Positions 18,091 to 27,462 of a stretch of 64,000 bases of DNA are shown here, piece by piece. The notes below the pieces were generated by a model, which was not told the origin of the DNA, searched no databases, and saw only the letters and a list, made by a program, of their open reading frames with translations. The number at the start of each line of letters is the position of its first letter. Positions within the stretch are counted from its first letter, which is position 1. Source of the DNA: Pseudomonas sp. TH43 (GTDB lineage: Bacteria; Pseudomonadota; Gammaproteobacteria; Pseudomonadales; Pseudomonadaceae); NCBI RefSeq assembly GCF_016650635.1, contig NZ_JAEKFI010000003.1, positions 310,001 to 374,000 of the forward strand, read 5' to 3'. Position numbers and translations under genes: made by a program.

Positions 18091-20244
18091 GTGTTCGCTC
18101 GTCTTTTTGCTTTGCCCAATCTGTTTCTCGTCTGCCTGATGACGCTGCTGCCGCTGGCCCCCGCCCAAGCGGTCGGCCTGCCGGGCCTGCTCAACACCAC
18201 CAAGACGCAGCCCGAGGCCCAGGAACCGCTCGGCCAGTCCCTCGACGAAGTCATCAAGTCGTTGGAAAACGACAAGCAACGCGCACAGTTGCTGACCGAC
18301 CTGAAAAAACTGCGCGACGCCACGAAAAAAGCCCAGGCGACCCAGGAAGAAGGCGTGCTCGGGCTGATCGGCGGCACCCTCGCCACGTTCGAGAAGCAAT
18401 TTACCGGCGACGACAGTCCAATCAAGCGTTGGTCCACCGAGTTCAGCCTCGCCCGGGATGAATTGTCTGCGTTGATGCTGCCGGCCAGCGAGTGGCTGCC
18501 GATCATCTTCGCTTTCGCGATGATCCTGATGGTCTGGAGCCTGCTCGCCGCCGCGCTGATCTGGCTCGGTCATCGAGTACGCATGCGTTTCGGCCTGACC
18601 GAAGAACTGCCGCAGCACCCCAAAGCCCTCGACATGCTGCGCTTCGCTCTGCGCAAGCTCGGGCCGTGGCTGATCGCATTGGTCATCACGGTCTACATGA
18701 GCTACGCGCTGCCCTCGTCATTGGGCAAAAGCCTGGCGATGGTGCTGGCTTACGCACTGGTTGTCGGTACCTGTTTCTCGGCGATCTGCGTGATCGCGTT
18801 TTCTCTGCTCGATGGCCCGCACCGCCATCGCGCGCTGTACATCCTGCGTCATCAGGCCTTTCGGCCGCTGTGGCTGATCGGCAGCTTCGCCGCGTTCGGT
18901 GAGGCGTTGAGCGATCCACGCCTGGTCGAGAGCCTCGGTGTGCATCTGGCGCACACCGCCGCGACCGTGGCCAATGTTCTCGCGGCGTTCTCCACCGGGT
19001 TGTTCATCCTGCGCTTCCGTCGGCCGGTGGCGCACCTGATCCGCAATCAGCCGCTGTCACGACGGCTGACCCGCCGCGCCCTCAGCGACACCATCGATAT
19101 CCTCGGCACCTTCTGGTACGTGCCGGCGCTGGTGCTGGTCGGCATCTCGCTGTTCGCCACCTTTGTCTCCGCCGGCGACACCAGCACCGCGCTACGCCAG
19201 TCACTGATCTGCACCGTGCTGCTGGTGTTATGCATGGTCATCAACGGTCTGGTGCGTCGCCACTCACTGAAACCGCAACGCGGGCCGAAGCGCCACGCGC
19301 TGTATTCCGAGCGGCTGAAAAGCTTCTTTTACACACTCGCGCACTTGCTGGTGTGGCTGGCCTTCATCGAACTTGGCCTGCGCGTGTGGGGCCAGTCGCT
19401 GATCGGTTTCGCCGAGGGCGAGGGCCATGACATCAGCGTCAAACTGTTCAGTCTGATCGGCACGCTGATTTTCTCCTGGCTGATCTGGATCCTCGCCGAC
19501 ACCGCCGTGCACCACGCCCTCACCCGCTCGCGCAAAGGCCTGGCCAATGCACGCGCGCAAACGATGATGCCGCTGATCCGCAACGTACTTTTCGTGGCGA
19601 TCTTCATCATCGCGCTGATCGTTGCGCTGGCGAACATGGGCATGAACGTCACGCCACTGCTGGCCGGTGCCGGTGTGATCGGTCTGGCCATCGGATTCGG
19701 CGCTCAGTCGCTGGTCGCCGACCTGATCACCGGTCTGTTCATCATCATTGAAGACTCGCTGGCCATCGACGATTACGTCGACGTCGGCGGCCACCTCGGC
19801 ACCGTCGAAGGCCTGACCATCCGCACCGTGCGTCTGCGCGACATCGACGGCATTGTCCACACCATCCCGTTCAGCGAAATCAAAAGCATCAAGAACTACT
19901 CGCGGGAATTCGGCTACGCGATCTTCCGCGTCGCGGTGCCGTACAACATGGAAATCGACGACGCGATCAAACTGATGCGCGATGTCGGCCAGAAGATGCG
20001 CACCGATCCGCTGCAGCGGCGCAATATCTGGTCGCCACTGGAGATTCAGGGCGTGGAAAGTTTCGAGTCCGGCAGCGCGATTCTGCGGGCTCGGTTCAAG
20101 ACCGCGCCGATCAAACAATGGGAAGTTTCCCGAGCGTTCAACCTGTCGCTCAAGCGCCATCTGGATGAGGCTGGACTGGATCTGGCAACACCGCGCATGA
20201 GCGTACAAGTGATCACTGCCGGTGGCGGCCAGCCGAAGGAATAG
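18091..20244 (+). CDS. Large mechanosensitive channel, MscS family
   Basis: 717 residues from GTG 18091, which gives a clear signal peptide (LFLVCLMTLLPLAPAQA). A charged periplasmic segment (about 30-130) is followed by many membrane helices. The MscS pore helix and beta domain appear at about 520-570: LAGAGVIGLAIGFGAQ, LVADLITGLFIIIEDSLAIDDYVDVGG and then GTVEGLTIRTVRLRDIDG. The plan matches the medium-size YbiO-like members rather than small MscS or the 1100-residue MscK. It would open under membrane tension to release osmolytes. Confidence 0.9.
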   Translation: MFARLFALPNLFLVCLMTLLPLAPAQAVGLPGLLNTTKTQPEAQEPLGQSLDEVIKSLENDKQRAQLLTDLKKLRDATKKAQATQEEGVLGLIGGTLATFEKQFTGDDSPIKRWSTEFSLARDELSALMLPASEWLPIIFAFAMILMVWSLLAAALIWLGHRVRMRFGLTEELPQHPKALDMLRFALRKLGPWLIALVITVYMSYALPSSLGKSLAMVLAYALVVGTCFSAICVIAFSLLDGPHRHRALYILRHQAFRPLWLIGSFAAFGEALSDPRLVESLGVHLAHTAATVANVLAAFSTGLFILRFRRPVAHLIRNQPLSRRLTRRALSDTIDILGTFWYVPALVLVGISLFATFVSAGDTSTALRQSLICTVLLVLCMVINGLVRRHSLKPQRGPKRHALYSERLKSFFYTLAHLLVWLAFIELGLRVWGQSLIGFAEGEGHDISVKLFSLIGTLIFSWLIWILADTAVHHALTRSRKGLANARAQTMMPLIRNVLFVAIFIIALIVALANMGMNVTPLLAGAGVIGLAIGFGAQSLVADLITGLFIIIEDSLAIDDYVDVGGHLGTVEGLTIRTVRLRDIDGIVHTIPFSEIKSIKNYSREFGYAIFRVAVPYNMEIDDAIKLMRDVGQKMRTDPLQRRNIWSPLEIQGVESFESGSAILRARFKTAPIKQWEVSRAFNLSLKRHLDEAGLDLATPRMSVQVITAGGGQPKE

Positions 20245-20311
20245 CACGCACGCGCGCGCGGTTGCAGTCACAGGCAGAGAAGCCCTAACAACAATAATCA
20301 AGGAGAGCCCG

Positions 20312-21646
20312 ATGCTACTGACGCGCATTGCCCAAGCCGTACTACTCACCCTTTTCGCCGGCCACGCCGGCGCGGCGACAATGGACAGCACCCGTACGCA
20401 AATCGCCGAACAAGCGCAAAAGCTCGAACCCGAACTGCTGGAAACCCGCCGCGACATCCATGCCCACCCCGAGCTCGGCAACAACGAAAAGCGCACGTCC
20501 GAGTTAGTCGCCAAACAACTGAAAGCCATGGGCCTGGAAGTCAAAACCGGCGTCGCCCGCACCGGCGTCGTTGCCATCCTCAAAGGCGCCCTGCCCGGCC
20601 CGACCGTAGCCCTGCGCGCCGACATGGACGCGCTGCCGGTCAAAGAAGTCTCCAACCTGCCCTTCGCCTCGAAAGCCAAAGGCACCTACCTCGACAAAGA
20701 AGTCGACGTCATGCACGCCTGCGGCCACGACGCCCACACCGCCATCCTGCTGAGCACGGCAAAAATTCTCACCGGCATGCGCGACACCCTGCCCGGCACC
20801 GTGGTGTTCTACTTCCAGCCTGCCGAAGAGGGCCCGAGCGACTTCATCCCCGACGGCAAAAACACCTGGGGCGCGAAAATGATGGTCGAGGAAGGCGTGA
20901 TGAAATCACCCAGACCCGACGCCGTCTTCGGCCTGCACGTCTGGGCCGGCATCCCCGCCGGCCAAATCGCCTACCGCCCCGGCCCGACCCTGGCCAGCTC
21001 CGACGACCTGCGCATCAAAATCCTCGGCAAACAAACCCACGCCGGCCGCCCCTGGGACGGCATCGACCCGATCACCGTCGGCGCCCAAACCATCGTCGGC
21101 CTGCAAACCGTAGTCAGCCGCCGCACCGACATCTCGTCGTATCCATCGGTGGTCAGCATCGGCACGATCAATGGCGGGACGCGTTACAACATCATTCCCG
21201 AATCGGTCGACATGAGCGGAACGATCCGCTCCTACGACTACGGCATCCGCCAGAAACTGCACGCCGACGTACGCCAGACCATCGAAAAAATCGCAGAAAG
21301 CGGTGGTGCGAAAGCGGACGTCACCATCATCGAAAAATACGACCCGACGATTAACAACCTGGCACTCACCGAAAAAATGCTACCGACTTTGAAGTGGGCG
21401 GCCAAGGACGACGTGGTGAATGCCCCGCTGGTGGGCGGCGCAGAAGACTTTTCGTTCTATGCCAAGGAAGTGCCGGGATTGTTTGTATTTCTCGGGGTGA
21501 CGCCACGGGATCAGGACATGAGCAAAGCGGCGCCGAATCACAACCCAGGTTTCTTCGTGGATGAATCGGCACTGGTGGTGGGCGTGAGGACACTGGCGTC
21601 GTTGGCGACCGATTATTTGTATGCCAATGCGCGGGTAGGCAAATAA
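20312..21646 (+). CDS. Exported M20 family amidohydrolase
   Basis: 444 residues with a signal peptide (MLLTRIAQAVLLTLFAGHAGA). ATG 20312 follows AAGGAGAG; the longer frame upstream would spoil the signal. M20D motifs: DIHAHPELG (about 46-54), RADMDALPVKEV, HACGHDAHTAILL (about 133-145), and FYFQPAEEGPSD (about 170-181). The family removes acyl groups from amino-acid conjugates or hydrolyses peptides (IAA-amino acid hydrolase, hippurate hydrolase). Periplasmic or secreted location is inferred. Exact substrate unknown. Confidence 0.88.
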   Translation: MLLTRIAQAVLLTLFAGHAGAATMDSTRTQIAEQAQKLEPELLETRRDIHAHPELGNNEKRTSELVAKQLKAMGLEVKTGVARTGVVAILKGALPGPTVALRADMDALPVKEVSNLPFASKAKGTYLDKEVDVMHACGHDAHTAILLSTAKILTGMRDTLPGTVVFYFQPAEEGPSDFIPDGKNTWGAKMMVEEGVMKSPRPDAVFGLHVWAGIPAGQIAYRPGPTLASSDDLRIKILGKQTHAGRPWDGIDPITVGAQTIVGLQTVVSRRTDISSYPSVVSIGTINGGTRYNIIPESVDMSGTIRSYDYGIRQKLHADVRQTIEKIAESGGAKADVTIIEKYDPTINNLALTEKMLPTLKWAAKDDVVNAPLVGGAEDFSFYAKEVPGLFVFLGVTPRDQDMSKAAPNHNPGFFVDESALVVGVRTLASLATDYLYANARVGK

Positions 21647-21677
21647 GGACAGGGATGAGGGCGATTGTGGGGGCGCT

Positions 21678-22338
21678 TTCGCGAGCAGGCTCGCTCCCAC
21701 ATTTGGACCATGTGTAGCCTGCCAGAGATTGGTCGGCTGTCAGGCCACCTTCGCGAGCAGGCTCGCTCCTACATCTGGACCATGTACAGCCTGCCAGAGA
21801 TTGGTCGGCTGTCAGGGCGCCTTCGCGAGCAGGCTCGCTCCCACATTTGGACCATGTGCAGCCTGCCAGAAATTGGTCGGCTGTCAGGTTGCCTTCGCGA
21901 GCAGGCTCGCTCCCACATTTGGACCATGTGCAGCCTGCCAGAAATTGGTCGGCTGTCCGGGCGCCTTCGCGAGCAGGCTCGCTCCCACATTTGGACCATG
22001 TGCAGCCTGCCAGAAATTGGTCGGCTGTCCGGGCGCCTTCGCGAGCAGGCTCACTCCTACATTTGGACCATGTGCAGCCTGCCAGAGATTGGTCGGCTGT
22101 CAGGCCGCCTTCGCGAGCAGGCTCGCTCCCACATTTGGACCATGTACAGCCTGCCAGAGATTGGTCGGCTGTCAGGCCGCCTTCGCGAGCAGGCTCACTC
22201 CTACATTTGGACCACGTGCAGCCTGCCAGAGATTGGTCGGCTGTCAGGTTGCCTTCGCGAGCAGGCTCGCTCCCACATTTGGACCATGTACAGCCTGCCA
22301 GAAATTGGTCGGCTGTCAGGCCGCCTCGCGAGCAAGCT
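21678..22338. repeat. 72-bp tandem array built on a REP core
   Basis: The start TTCGCGAGCAGG recurs at 21678, 21750, 21822, 21894, 21966, 22038, 22110, 22182 and 22254, an exact 72-bp period, with a degenerate tenth start near 22325 that diverges into a different REP class. Each unit holds the palindromic core GCGAGCAGGCTCGC, then CCACATTTGGACCATGT and CAGCCTGCCAGA. Units differ by scattered substitutions and there are no indels. Because 72 is a multiple of three, open frames run through on both strands; they are artefacts. Confidence 0.95.
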
Positions 22339-22429
22339 CTGCTCCTACGAAGAGCAAAAGCAGAGCGCGCAACGCCTCTGCTCCTCACCACTCAACACAA
22401 TGAGCGCAAGCTCGAGTACCGCTTTTGAC

Positions 22430-22745
22430 CTTGCCGTGCTGGCCCCTTCGGCAGGCTGAGTGGAGGGATTTATCCGGGGGTGGGAGCGCAGCGAACGTTC
22501 GACGAAGTCGAACACATCGAGAGGAGGTGCAGCGAAGCAAACCGTAGGCGATGCCCCCGGATAGATCCCGTAACGAAGGAACCCCGAGCCCCAGCGAGCG
22601 GGCCGAACGCCGGGGCCCAGCGTTTTGGTTACTTTTGGGCGTCTGCAAAAGTGACTCGCTGTAAGAGCGAAACCGCCCGCCGCAGCAACCAAAGAAACGG
22701 ATATTCACACAGCCCCCAAAAGCCTGGTCGGCCCACAGGCCGCCA
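22430..22745. repeat. Dispersed ~300-bp Pseudomonas intergenic repeat
   Basis: This stretch carries a sequence I recognise from memory as recurring in P. fluorescens-group intergenic regions: GGGATTTATCCGGGGGTGGG, then CATCGAGAGGAGGTGCAGCG, the inverted GATGCCCCCGGATAGATCCC, and GTTTTGGTTACTTTTGGGCG. The ATCCGGGGG and CCCCCGGAT parts are inverted. No gene is evident. Copy number and limits cannot be checked here. Confidence 0.55.
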
Positions 22746-22756
22746 AGGCAAAAGCC

Positions 22757-23470
22757 TCAAACCACATCAACCCCGACGTGAATCGCATCATGCCGCCAAA
22801 ACTCCAGATCACAATCAATCAACCGCTCATGCTGATCATAATTAACCCGAGCAATCCTTAATCCCGGGCTCCCCACAGACACCCGCAAAGCCGCCGCCGC
22901 ATCCACCGACAACGACGTAGGAACAATCTCGAAGCGCACCCGCCCATAGTGCAAATCGTAATGCCGCGCATACAACTCAGTAATCGACTGATTCAAATCA
23001 AACTCAAGAATCCCGGGAAAAAATTGCGGATTCAAATAGTGCTCCACATACAACACCAACCGCCCATCAATGCGCCGCGACCGGCAAATCTGAATCACGC
23101 TCGACAACGCCGGCAGCTGCAACCAGGCACACACCGCCGCCGAAGCCGGCTGCAACCGCGCCGAAATCACCTCGGTCGAAGGCTCCCGCCCCTGCGCACT
23201 GACCATCGCGTGAAAGTGACTGCGCTGCATCAGGTTGTAAGCCAGACGCGGCGGCGACACAAACCAGCCCCGCCGCTCCTCGCGATAAATCTGCCCCTGC
23301 GCCTCCAACTGTAACAACGCCTCGCGCACGGTAATCCGCGTCGTACCAAACAACTCACTGAGCTTGCGCTCGGCCGGCAACTTGCTGCCTGCAGCCAACA
23401 ACCCGTGATCGAGCTGTTCCTGCAACACCTGGCCAATGGCTGTCACCGCTTTTGTTGCCTCATCGCGCAT
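22757..23470 (-). CDS. GntR-family regulator with UTRA domain (PhnF-like)
   Basis: 237 residues. The N-terminal winged helix includes KLPAERKLSELFGTTRITVREALLQLEAQG (about 30-60), and the C-terminal UTRA ligand domain includes VISARLQPAS, QICRSRRIDGRLVLYVEHYLNP and QITELY-like segments. The start is ATG 23470; the upstream TTG is weaker. Divergent from a phosphonate-type ABC transporter. Both promoters carry TGG/TGACCTAGACCA-like sites, resembling the PhnF operator. A role as local regulator of that transporter is inferred. Confidence 0.88.
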   Translation of the reverse strand: MRDEATKAVTAIGQVLQEQLDHGLLAAGSKLPAERKLSELFGTTRITVREALLQLEAQGQIYREERRGWFVSPPRLAYNLMQRSHFHAMVSAQGREPSTEVISARLQPASAAVCAWLQLPALSSVIQICRSRRIDGRLVLYVEHYLNPQFFPGILEFDLNQSITELYARHYDLHYGRVRFEIVPTSLSVDAAAALRVSVGSPGLRIARVNYDQHERLIDCDLEFWRHDAIHVGVDVV

Positions 23471-23484
23471 CAACGTTACCTATC

Positions 23485-23496
23485 TGGACTAGACCA
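23485..23496. promoter_or_regulatory. Candidate UTRA-regulator operator (regulator side)
   Basis: TGGACTAGACCA is an imperfect palindrome 15 bp upstream of the regulator start codon. It resembles the mycobacterial PhnF site TGGTATAGACCA known to me. It shares CTAGACCARCAC with the site at 23763. Confidence 0.5.
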
Positions 23497-23762
23497 GCAC
23501 TGTTTCAGGGCAAAACTACACGGACAACGAAGCGTTTCCGTGTGTTGCAAGCCTAGGCAGTACAGATGACCGAGAGATGACAAAACTACCCAACGGTCGC
23601 TCTCATGACTTGCAATACATCGGCCAAGTCCCTTGTCAGCCGGGGCCTGAGCATGGTCTACGCTTATCTGGCAGCCGCTGATATCGGGCAAACAAAAGGC
23701 TTGCCGCAGGGCCACCGACATCAAAGTGTCATCCAGCCCCCTTAAATTGGCTCAGGTATTGC

Positions 23763-23774
23763 TGACCTAGACCA
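23763..23774. promoter_or_regulatory. Candidate UTRA-regulator operator (transporter side)
   Basis: TGACCTAGACCA lies 47 bp upstream of the substrate-binding protein start and shares a 12-base core CTAGACCARCAC with the site at 23489-23500. This places one copy at each end of the divergent 350-bp region. Confidence 0.5.
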
Positions 23775-23820
23775 ACACAAACCGCAATCGCAGCGTTGAA
23801 CACGACCAAGGAGCTTCGGA

Positions 23821-24888
23821 ATGAAACAGCTTTTCCTGGCAACACTGTTAGGCTCGACCATTGCTATGTGCACCTCCGCCATGGCGGCGGGCACCGATCT
23901 GAAAACCCTCGAAGCCGCTGCGAAAGCGGAAGGCGCTGTCAACAGCGTCGGCATGCCCGATGACTGGGCCAACTGGAAAGGCACCTGGGAAGACCTGGCC
24001 AAGACCTACGGCCTAAAACATATCGACACCGACATGAGCTCGGCTCAGGAAATCGCCAAGTTTGCCGCGGAAAAAGACAACGCCAGCGCTGATATCGGCG
24101 ATGTCGGTGCCGCTTTCGGCCCGATTGCGGTCAAGCAAGGCGTGGTGCAACCGTACAAGCCAAGCACCTGGGATCAAGTCCCGGACTGGGCCAAGGATAA
24201 GGACGGCAACTGGGCCCTGGCCTACACCGGCACCATCGCTTTCATCGTCAACAAGAAGCTGTTGCACGGTTCCGAAGTACCGACCAAATGGGCTGACCTC
24301 AAGGGCGGCAAATACAAGGTTTCCATCGGTGACGTGAGCACCGCCGCACAAGCGGCCAACGGCGTTCTCGCTGCTGCCCTGGCCAACGGTGGCGACGAGA
24401 AAAACATCCAGCCTGCGCTGCTGCTGTTCGCCGACATCGCCAAGCAAGGTCGACTGTCGATGGCCAACCCGACCATCGCCACCATGGAAAAAGGCGAGAT
24501 CGAAGTCGGCGTGGTCTGGGACTTCAACGGCCTGAGCTACAAAGCCAAGATGGCCAACCCGGATGACTACGTGGTGCTGATCCCGTCCGACGGCTCGGTG
24601 ATTTCCGGCTACACAACGATCATCAACAAGTACGCAAAAAATCCTAACGCCGCCAAGCTGACCCGCGAATACATCTTCAGCGACGCCGGCCAGACCAACC
24701 TCGCCCGCGGCAACGCCCGGCCGATCCGCGCCGAGCACCTGCAACTGCCGGAAGACGTGAAGGCCAAACTGCTGCCGAACGAGCAGTACAAAAAGGTTAC
24801 CCCGATCAAAGACGCCGACGCATGGGAAAAAACCTCCAAGGCCCTGCCGCAGAAATGGAACGAAGAAGTCATCGTAGAGATGAAGTAA
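23821..24888 (+). CDS. ABC transporter periplasmic substrate-binding protein
   Basis: 355 residues with a signal peptide ending TSAMAAG. The mature chain begins TDLKTLEAAAKAEGAVNSVGMPDDWANWKG, and it follows the type used for iron, polyamine or 2-aminoethylphosphonate binding proteins (family 1 extracellular solute-binding). It heads the operon with the diesterase, two permeases and ATPase. Ligand is likely a phosphonate or related anionic organic phosphorus compound, judged from the regulator and neighbour enzymes; not proven. A strong GGAGC site precedes ATG 23821. Confidence 0.85.
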   Translation: MKQLFLATLLGSTIAMCTSAMAAGTDLKTLEAAAKAEGAVNSVGMPDDWANWKGTWEDLAKTYGLKHIDTDMSSAQEIAKFAAEKDNASADIGDVGAAFGPIAVKQGVVQPYKPSTWDQVPDWAKDKDGNWALAYTGTIAFIVNKKLLHGSEVPTKWADLKGGKYKVSIGDVSTAAQAANGVLAAALANGGDEKNIQPALLLFADIAKQGRLSMANPTIATMEKGEIEVGVVWDFNGLSYKAKMANPDDYVVLIPSDGSVISGYTTIINKYAKNPNAAKLTREYIFSDAGQTNLARGNARPIRAEHLQLPEDVKAKLLPNEQYKKVTPIKDADAWEKTSKALPQKWNEEVIVEMK

Positions 24889-24897
24889 TCCTTCATC

Positions 24898-24985
24898 TGT
24901 AGGAGCAAAGCTTGCTCGCGAACCGCAGCACCACGGTTTATCGAAAACCGCGCCGCGCCCTTTGCGAGCAAGCTCTGCTCCTACA
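24898..24985. repeat. REP palindrome (GTAGGAGCAAAGCTTGCTCG type)
   Basis: Arms at 24898-24922 and 24962-24985 enclose a loop with a smaller CGGTTT/AAACCG hairpin. It lies between the binding-protein gene and the rest of the operon and could lower downstream mRNA relative to the abundant binding protein. Confidence 0.8.
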
Positions 24986-25026
24986 GTTTTTAACGACTTT
25001 TATTGTTTCGCGGAGTTTTTGCCCCT

Positions 25027-25833
25027 ATGAAGCACAACGTCATCCTTGTCGTGCTCGACGGCCTCAATTACGAGGTCGCGCGCCACGCCATGGGGCATCT
25101 GCAGGCTTATGTTGGCGCAGGACGCGCCGCGCTCTACCAGTTGGAGTGCGAGTTGCCGGCCCTGTCCCGACCGCTTTATGAATGCATCCTCACCGGCGTG
25201 CCGCCGATCGACAGCGGCATCGTCCACAACAACGTCTCGCGCCTGTCCAATCAGCGCAGCATCTATCACTACGCTCGCGACGCCGGCCTGAAAACAGCCG
25301 CTGCGGCCTATCACTGGGTCAGCGAGTTGTATAACCGCTCGCCTTTCGTGGCCGCCCGCGACCGTCATACCGACGACCCGGATCTGCCAATCCAGCACGG
25401 GCACTTCTACTGGAACGATCACTACCCGGATTCGCACCTGTTCGCCGACGCGGAAAACCTGCGCCTGCGCCACGCGCCGAACTTCCTGCTGATCCACCCG
25501 ATGAACATCGACGACGCCGGGCACAAGCACGGCCTCGACAGCTCGCAGTACCGCAACAGCGCGCGCTCGGCAGACATCATCCTTGCTGACTATTTGCAGA
25601 CCTGGCTCGATGCCGGTTATCAAGTGTTGGTAACCGCCGACCACGGCATGAACAACGACCGCTCGCACAACGGCCTGCTGCCGGAAGAACGTCAGGTACC
25701 GCTGTTCGTCCTCGGTGACGCCTTCAGCCTCGACGCTGGCGCCATACCAAAACAGACCGAGATCTGCGGCACAGTCTGCGAACTGCTCGGTGTGCCCCAC
25801 GACAAACCTGTGTGCCGGGAGCTGCTCAAGTGA
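25027..25833 (+). CDS. Alkaline-phosphatase superfamily phosphodiesterase-like enzyme
   Basis: 268 residues with the metal-site plan of the nucleotide pyrophosphatase/phosphodiesterase (phosphonoacetate hydrolase-like) branch: VVLDGLNYEV at about 8-17, LSRPLYECILTGVPP with the nucleophile region at about 45-60, NIDDAGHKHG (about 160-169) and VTADHGMNND (about 204-213). There is no signal peptide. It likely cleaves a phosphate or phosphonate ester of the imported compound. Substrate not known. The gene overlaps the next start (GTGA), so they are coupled. Confidence 0.8.
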   Translation: MKHNVILVVLDGLNYEVARHAMGHLQAYVGAGRAALYQLECELPALSRPLYECILTGVPPIDSGIVHNNVSRLSNQRSIYHYARDAGLKTAAAAYHWVSELYNRSPFVAARDRHTDDPDLPIQHGHFYWNDHYPDSHLFADAENLRLRHAPNFLLIHPMNIDDAGHKHGLDSSQYRNSARSADIILADYLQTWLDAGYQVLVTADHGMNNDRSHNGLLPEERQVPLFVLGDAFSLDAGAIPKQTEICGTVCELLGVPHDKPVCRELLK

Positions 25834-26675
25834 AATCCATGACCCGCGGCAAATGGCTGGCGGCGCTGTGGCTGGTGCCCTTCGCGCTGTTCTTTATCGT
25901 CTTCGAAATCGCCCCGCTGGTCTGGGTGATGATCAACAGCCTGCAATCGGAAGAGTTCGGTTGGGGCATCGAAAACTTCACGAAAATCTTCAGCTCGAAA
26001 TTCTATTTGCAGGCAATCCAGTACAGCCTGGAGATCAGTTTCTGGTCGAGTGTGTTCGGCATCATCATCGCCGTGCTCGGCGCCTACTCATTGCGCCGGG
26101 TCGATTCGAAACTGCGCAACTTCGTGAATGCCTTCGCCAACATGACCAGCAACTTCGCCGGTGTTCCCTTGGCGTTTGCGTTCATCATCCTGCTCGGTTT
26201 CAACGGCAGCTTCACCATCATGCTCAAACAGGCCGGGATCATTCAGGACTTCAATCTGTACTCGAAAACCGGGCTGATCATCCTCTACACCTACTTCCAG
26301 ATCCCGCTTGGCGTGCTGCTGCTCTACCCGGCCTTCGACGCCTTGCGTGAAGACTGGCGCGAGTCCGCCGCACTGCTCGGCGCCAGCGGCTGGCAGTTCT
26401 GGCGGCACATCGGTTTGCCGGTGCTGACCCCGGCATTGCTTGGCACTTTCGTGATCCTGCTGGCCAACGCCCTTGGCGCCTATGCCACGGTATATGCATT
26501 GACTACCGGCAATTTCAACGTGTTGCCGATCCGCATTGCGGCGATGGTTTCCGGGGATATTTCCCTCGATCCGAATCTGGCCAGTGCCCTCGCCGTGGTG
26601 CTGGTGGCACTGATGACCATCGTCACCGTCGTGCATCAACTGCTGTTGAAGAGGAGCTACCATGTCTCGCGCTGA
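25830..26675 (+). CDS. ABC transporter permease 1
   Basis: 281 residues with six predicted helices. The EAA loop that contacts the ATPase is at LREDWRESAALLGASGWQFWRHIGLPVLTPALL. The GTG at 25830 overlaps the preceding stop and is at proper distance from GGGAG; ATG 25839 is an alternative start. It pairs with the permease that follows, overlapping by 14 bases. Confidence 0.85.
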   Translation: MKSMTRGKWLAALWLVPFALFFIVFEIAPLVWVMINSLQSEEFGWGIENFTKIFSSKFYLQAIQYSLEISFWSSVFGIIIAVLGAYSLRRVDSKLRNFVNAFANMTSNFAGVPLAFAFIILLGFNGSFTIMLKQAGIIQDFNLYSKTGLIILYTYFQIPLGVLLLYPAFDALREDWRESAALLGASGWQFWRHIGLPVLTPALLGTFVILLANALGAYATVYALTTGNFNVLPIRIAAMVSGDISLDPNLASALAVVLVALMTIVTVVHQLLLKRSYHVSR

Positions 26676-27462
26676 ATCCGGCCCCGCCGGCCTCTACCAC
26701 CGCGTCGTGGTTTACCTGTTGTTCGCCATTCTGTTGCTGCCATTGGCGGGCACGCTGGTCTACTCGATCGCCAGCAGTTGGTCGGCGACCATTCTGCCCA
26801 GCGGTTTCACCTTCAAGTGGTACATCCAGCTGTGGAGCGATCCGCGCTTCCTCCATGCGTTCGGCCAGTCGTTGCTGGTGTGCGTCGGCGCGCTGGTGCT
26901 GTCGGTGGTGCTGATTCTGCCGCTGCTGTTCGTGGTGCATTACCACTTCCCGAAACTCGATGCGCTGATGAACATCCTGATCCTGCTGCCCTTCGCGGTA
27001 CCGCCGGTGGTGTCGTCGGTGGGGCTGTTGCAGCTCTACGGTTCCGGGCCGATGGCGATGGTCGGCACGCCGTGGATCCTGATCGGTTGCTACTTCACCG
27101 TGGCGCTGCCGTTCATGTACCGGGCGATCACCAACAACCTGCAAGCGATCAACCTGCGCGACCTGATGGACGCCGCACAACTGCTCGGCGCCAGCACTTT
27201 TCAGGCAGCGTTCCTGGTGGTGCTGCCAAACCTGCGCAAAGGCCTGATGGTCGCGCTGCTGCTGTCATTCTCGTTCCTGTTCGGTGAGTTCGTGTTTGCC
27301 AACATCCTCGTCGGCACCCGCTACGAAACCCTGCAGGTTTACCTGAACAACATGCGCAACAGCAGCGGCCACTTCACCAGTGCACTGGTCATCTCGTATT
27401 TCTTTTTCGTGCTGGTCCTGACCTGGATCGCCAACATCTTGAACAAGGACAAAAGCGAATGA
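26662..27462 (+). CDS. ABC transporter permease 2
   Basis: 266 residues, six helices, starting MSRAESGPAGLYHRVVVYLLFAILLLP. The EAA loop reads LMDAAQLLGASTFQAAFLVVLPNLRKGL. A good AAGAGGAG site precedes ATG 26662, inside the end of permease 1. The stop overlaps the ATPase start (ATGA). Together with permease 1 it forms the membrane channel of the importer. Confidence 0.87.
   Translation: MSRAESGPAGLYHRVVVYLLFAILLLPLAGTLVYSIASSWSATILPSGFTFKWYIQLWSDPRFLHAFGQSLLVCVGALVLSVVLILPLLFVVHYHFPKLDALMNILILLPFAVPPVVSSVGLLQLYGSGPMAMVGTPWILIGCYFTVALPFMYRAITNNLQAINLRDLMDAAQLLGASTFQAAFLVVLPNLRKGLMVALLLSFSFLFGEFVFANILVGTRYETLQVYLNNMRNSSGHFTSALVISYFFFVLVLTWIANILNKDKSE

Noticed and set aside
19264..20685. 473-codon minus-strand frame across the MscS gene end
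   Set aside because: Overlaps two clear genes in opposite sense and shows shadow-type composition rich in Arg, Ala and Asp.
21678..22338. CRISPR array
   Set aside because: The whole 72-bp unit repeats including the would-be spacers, and no cas genes are near.
21366..22459. Long open frames (up to 341 codons) on both strands across the 72-bp array
   Set aside because: They arise because the repeat period is a multiple of three; no ribosome site, and translated repeats mirror the REP core.
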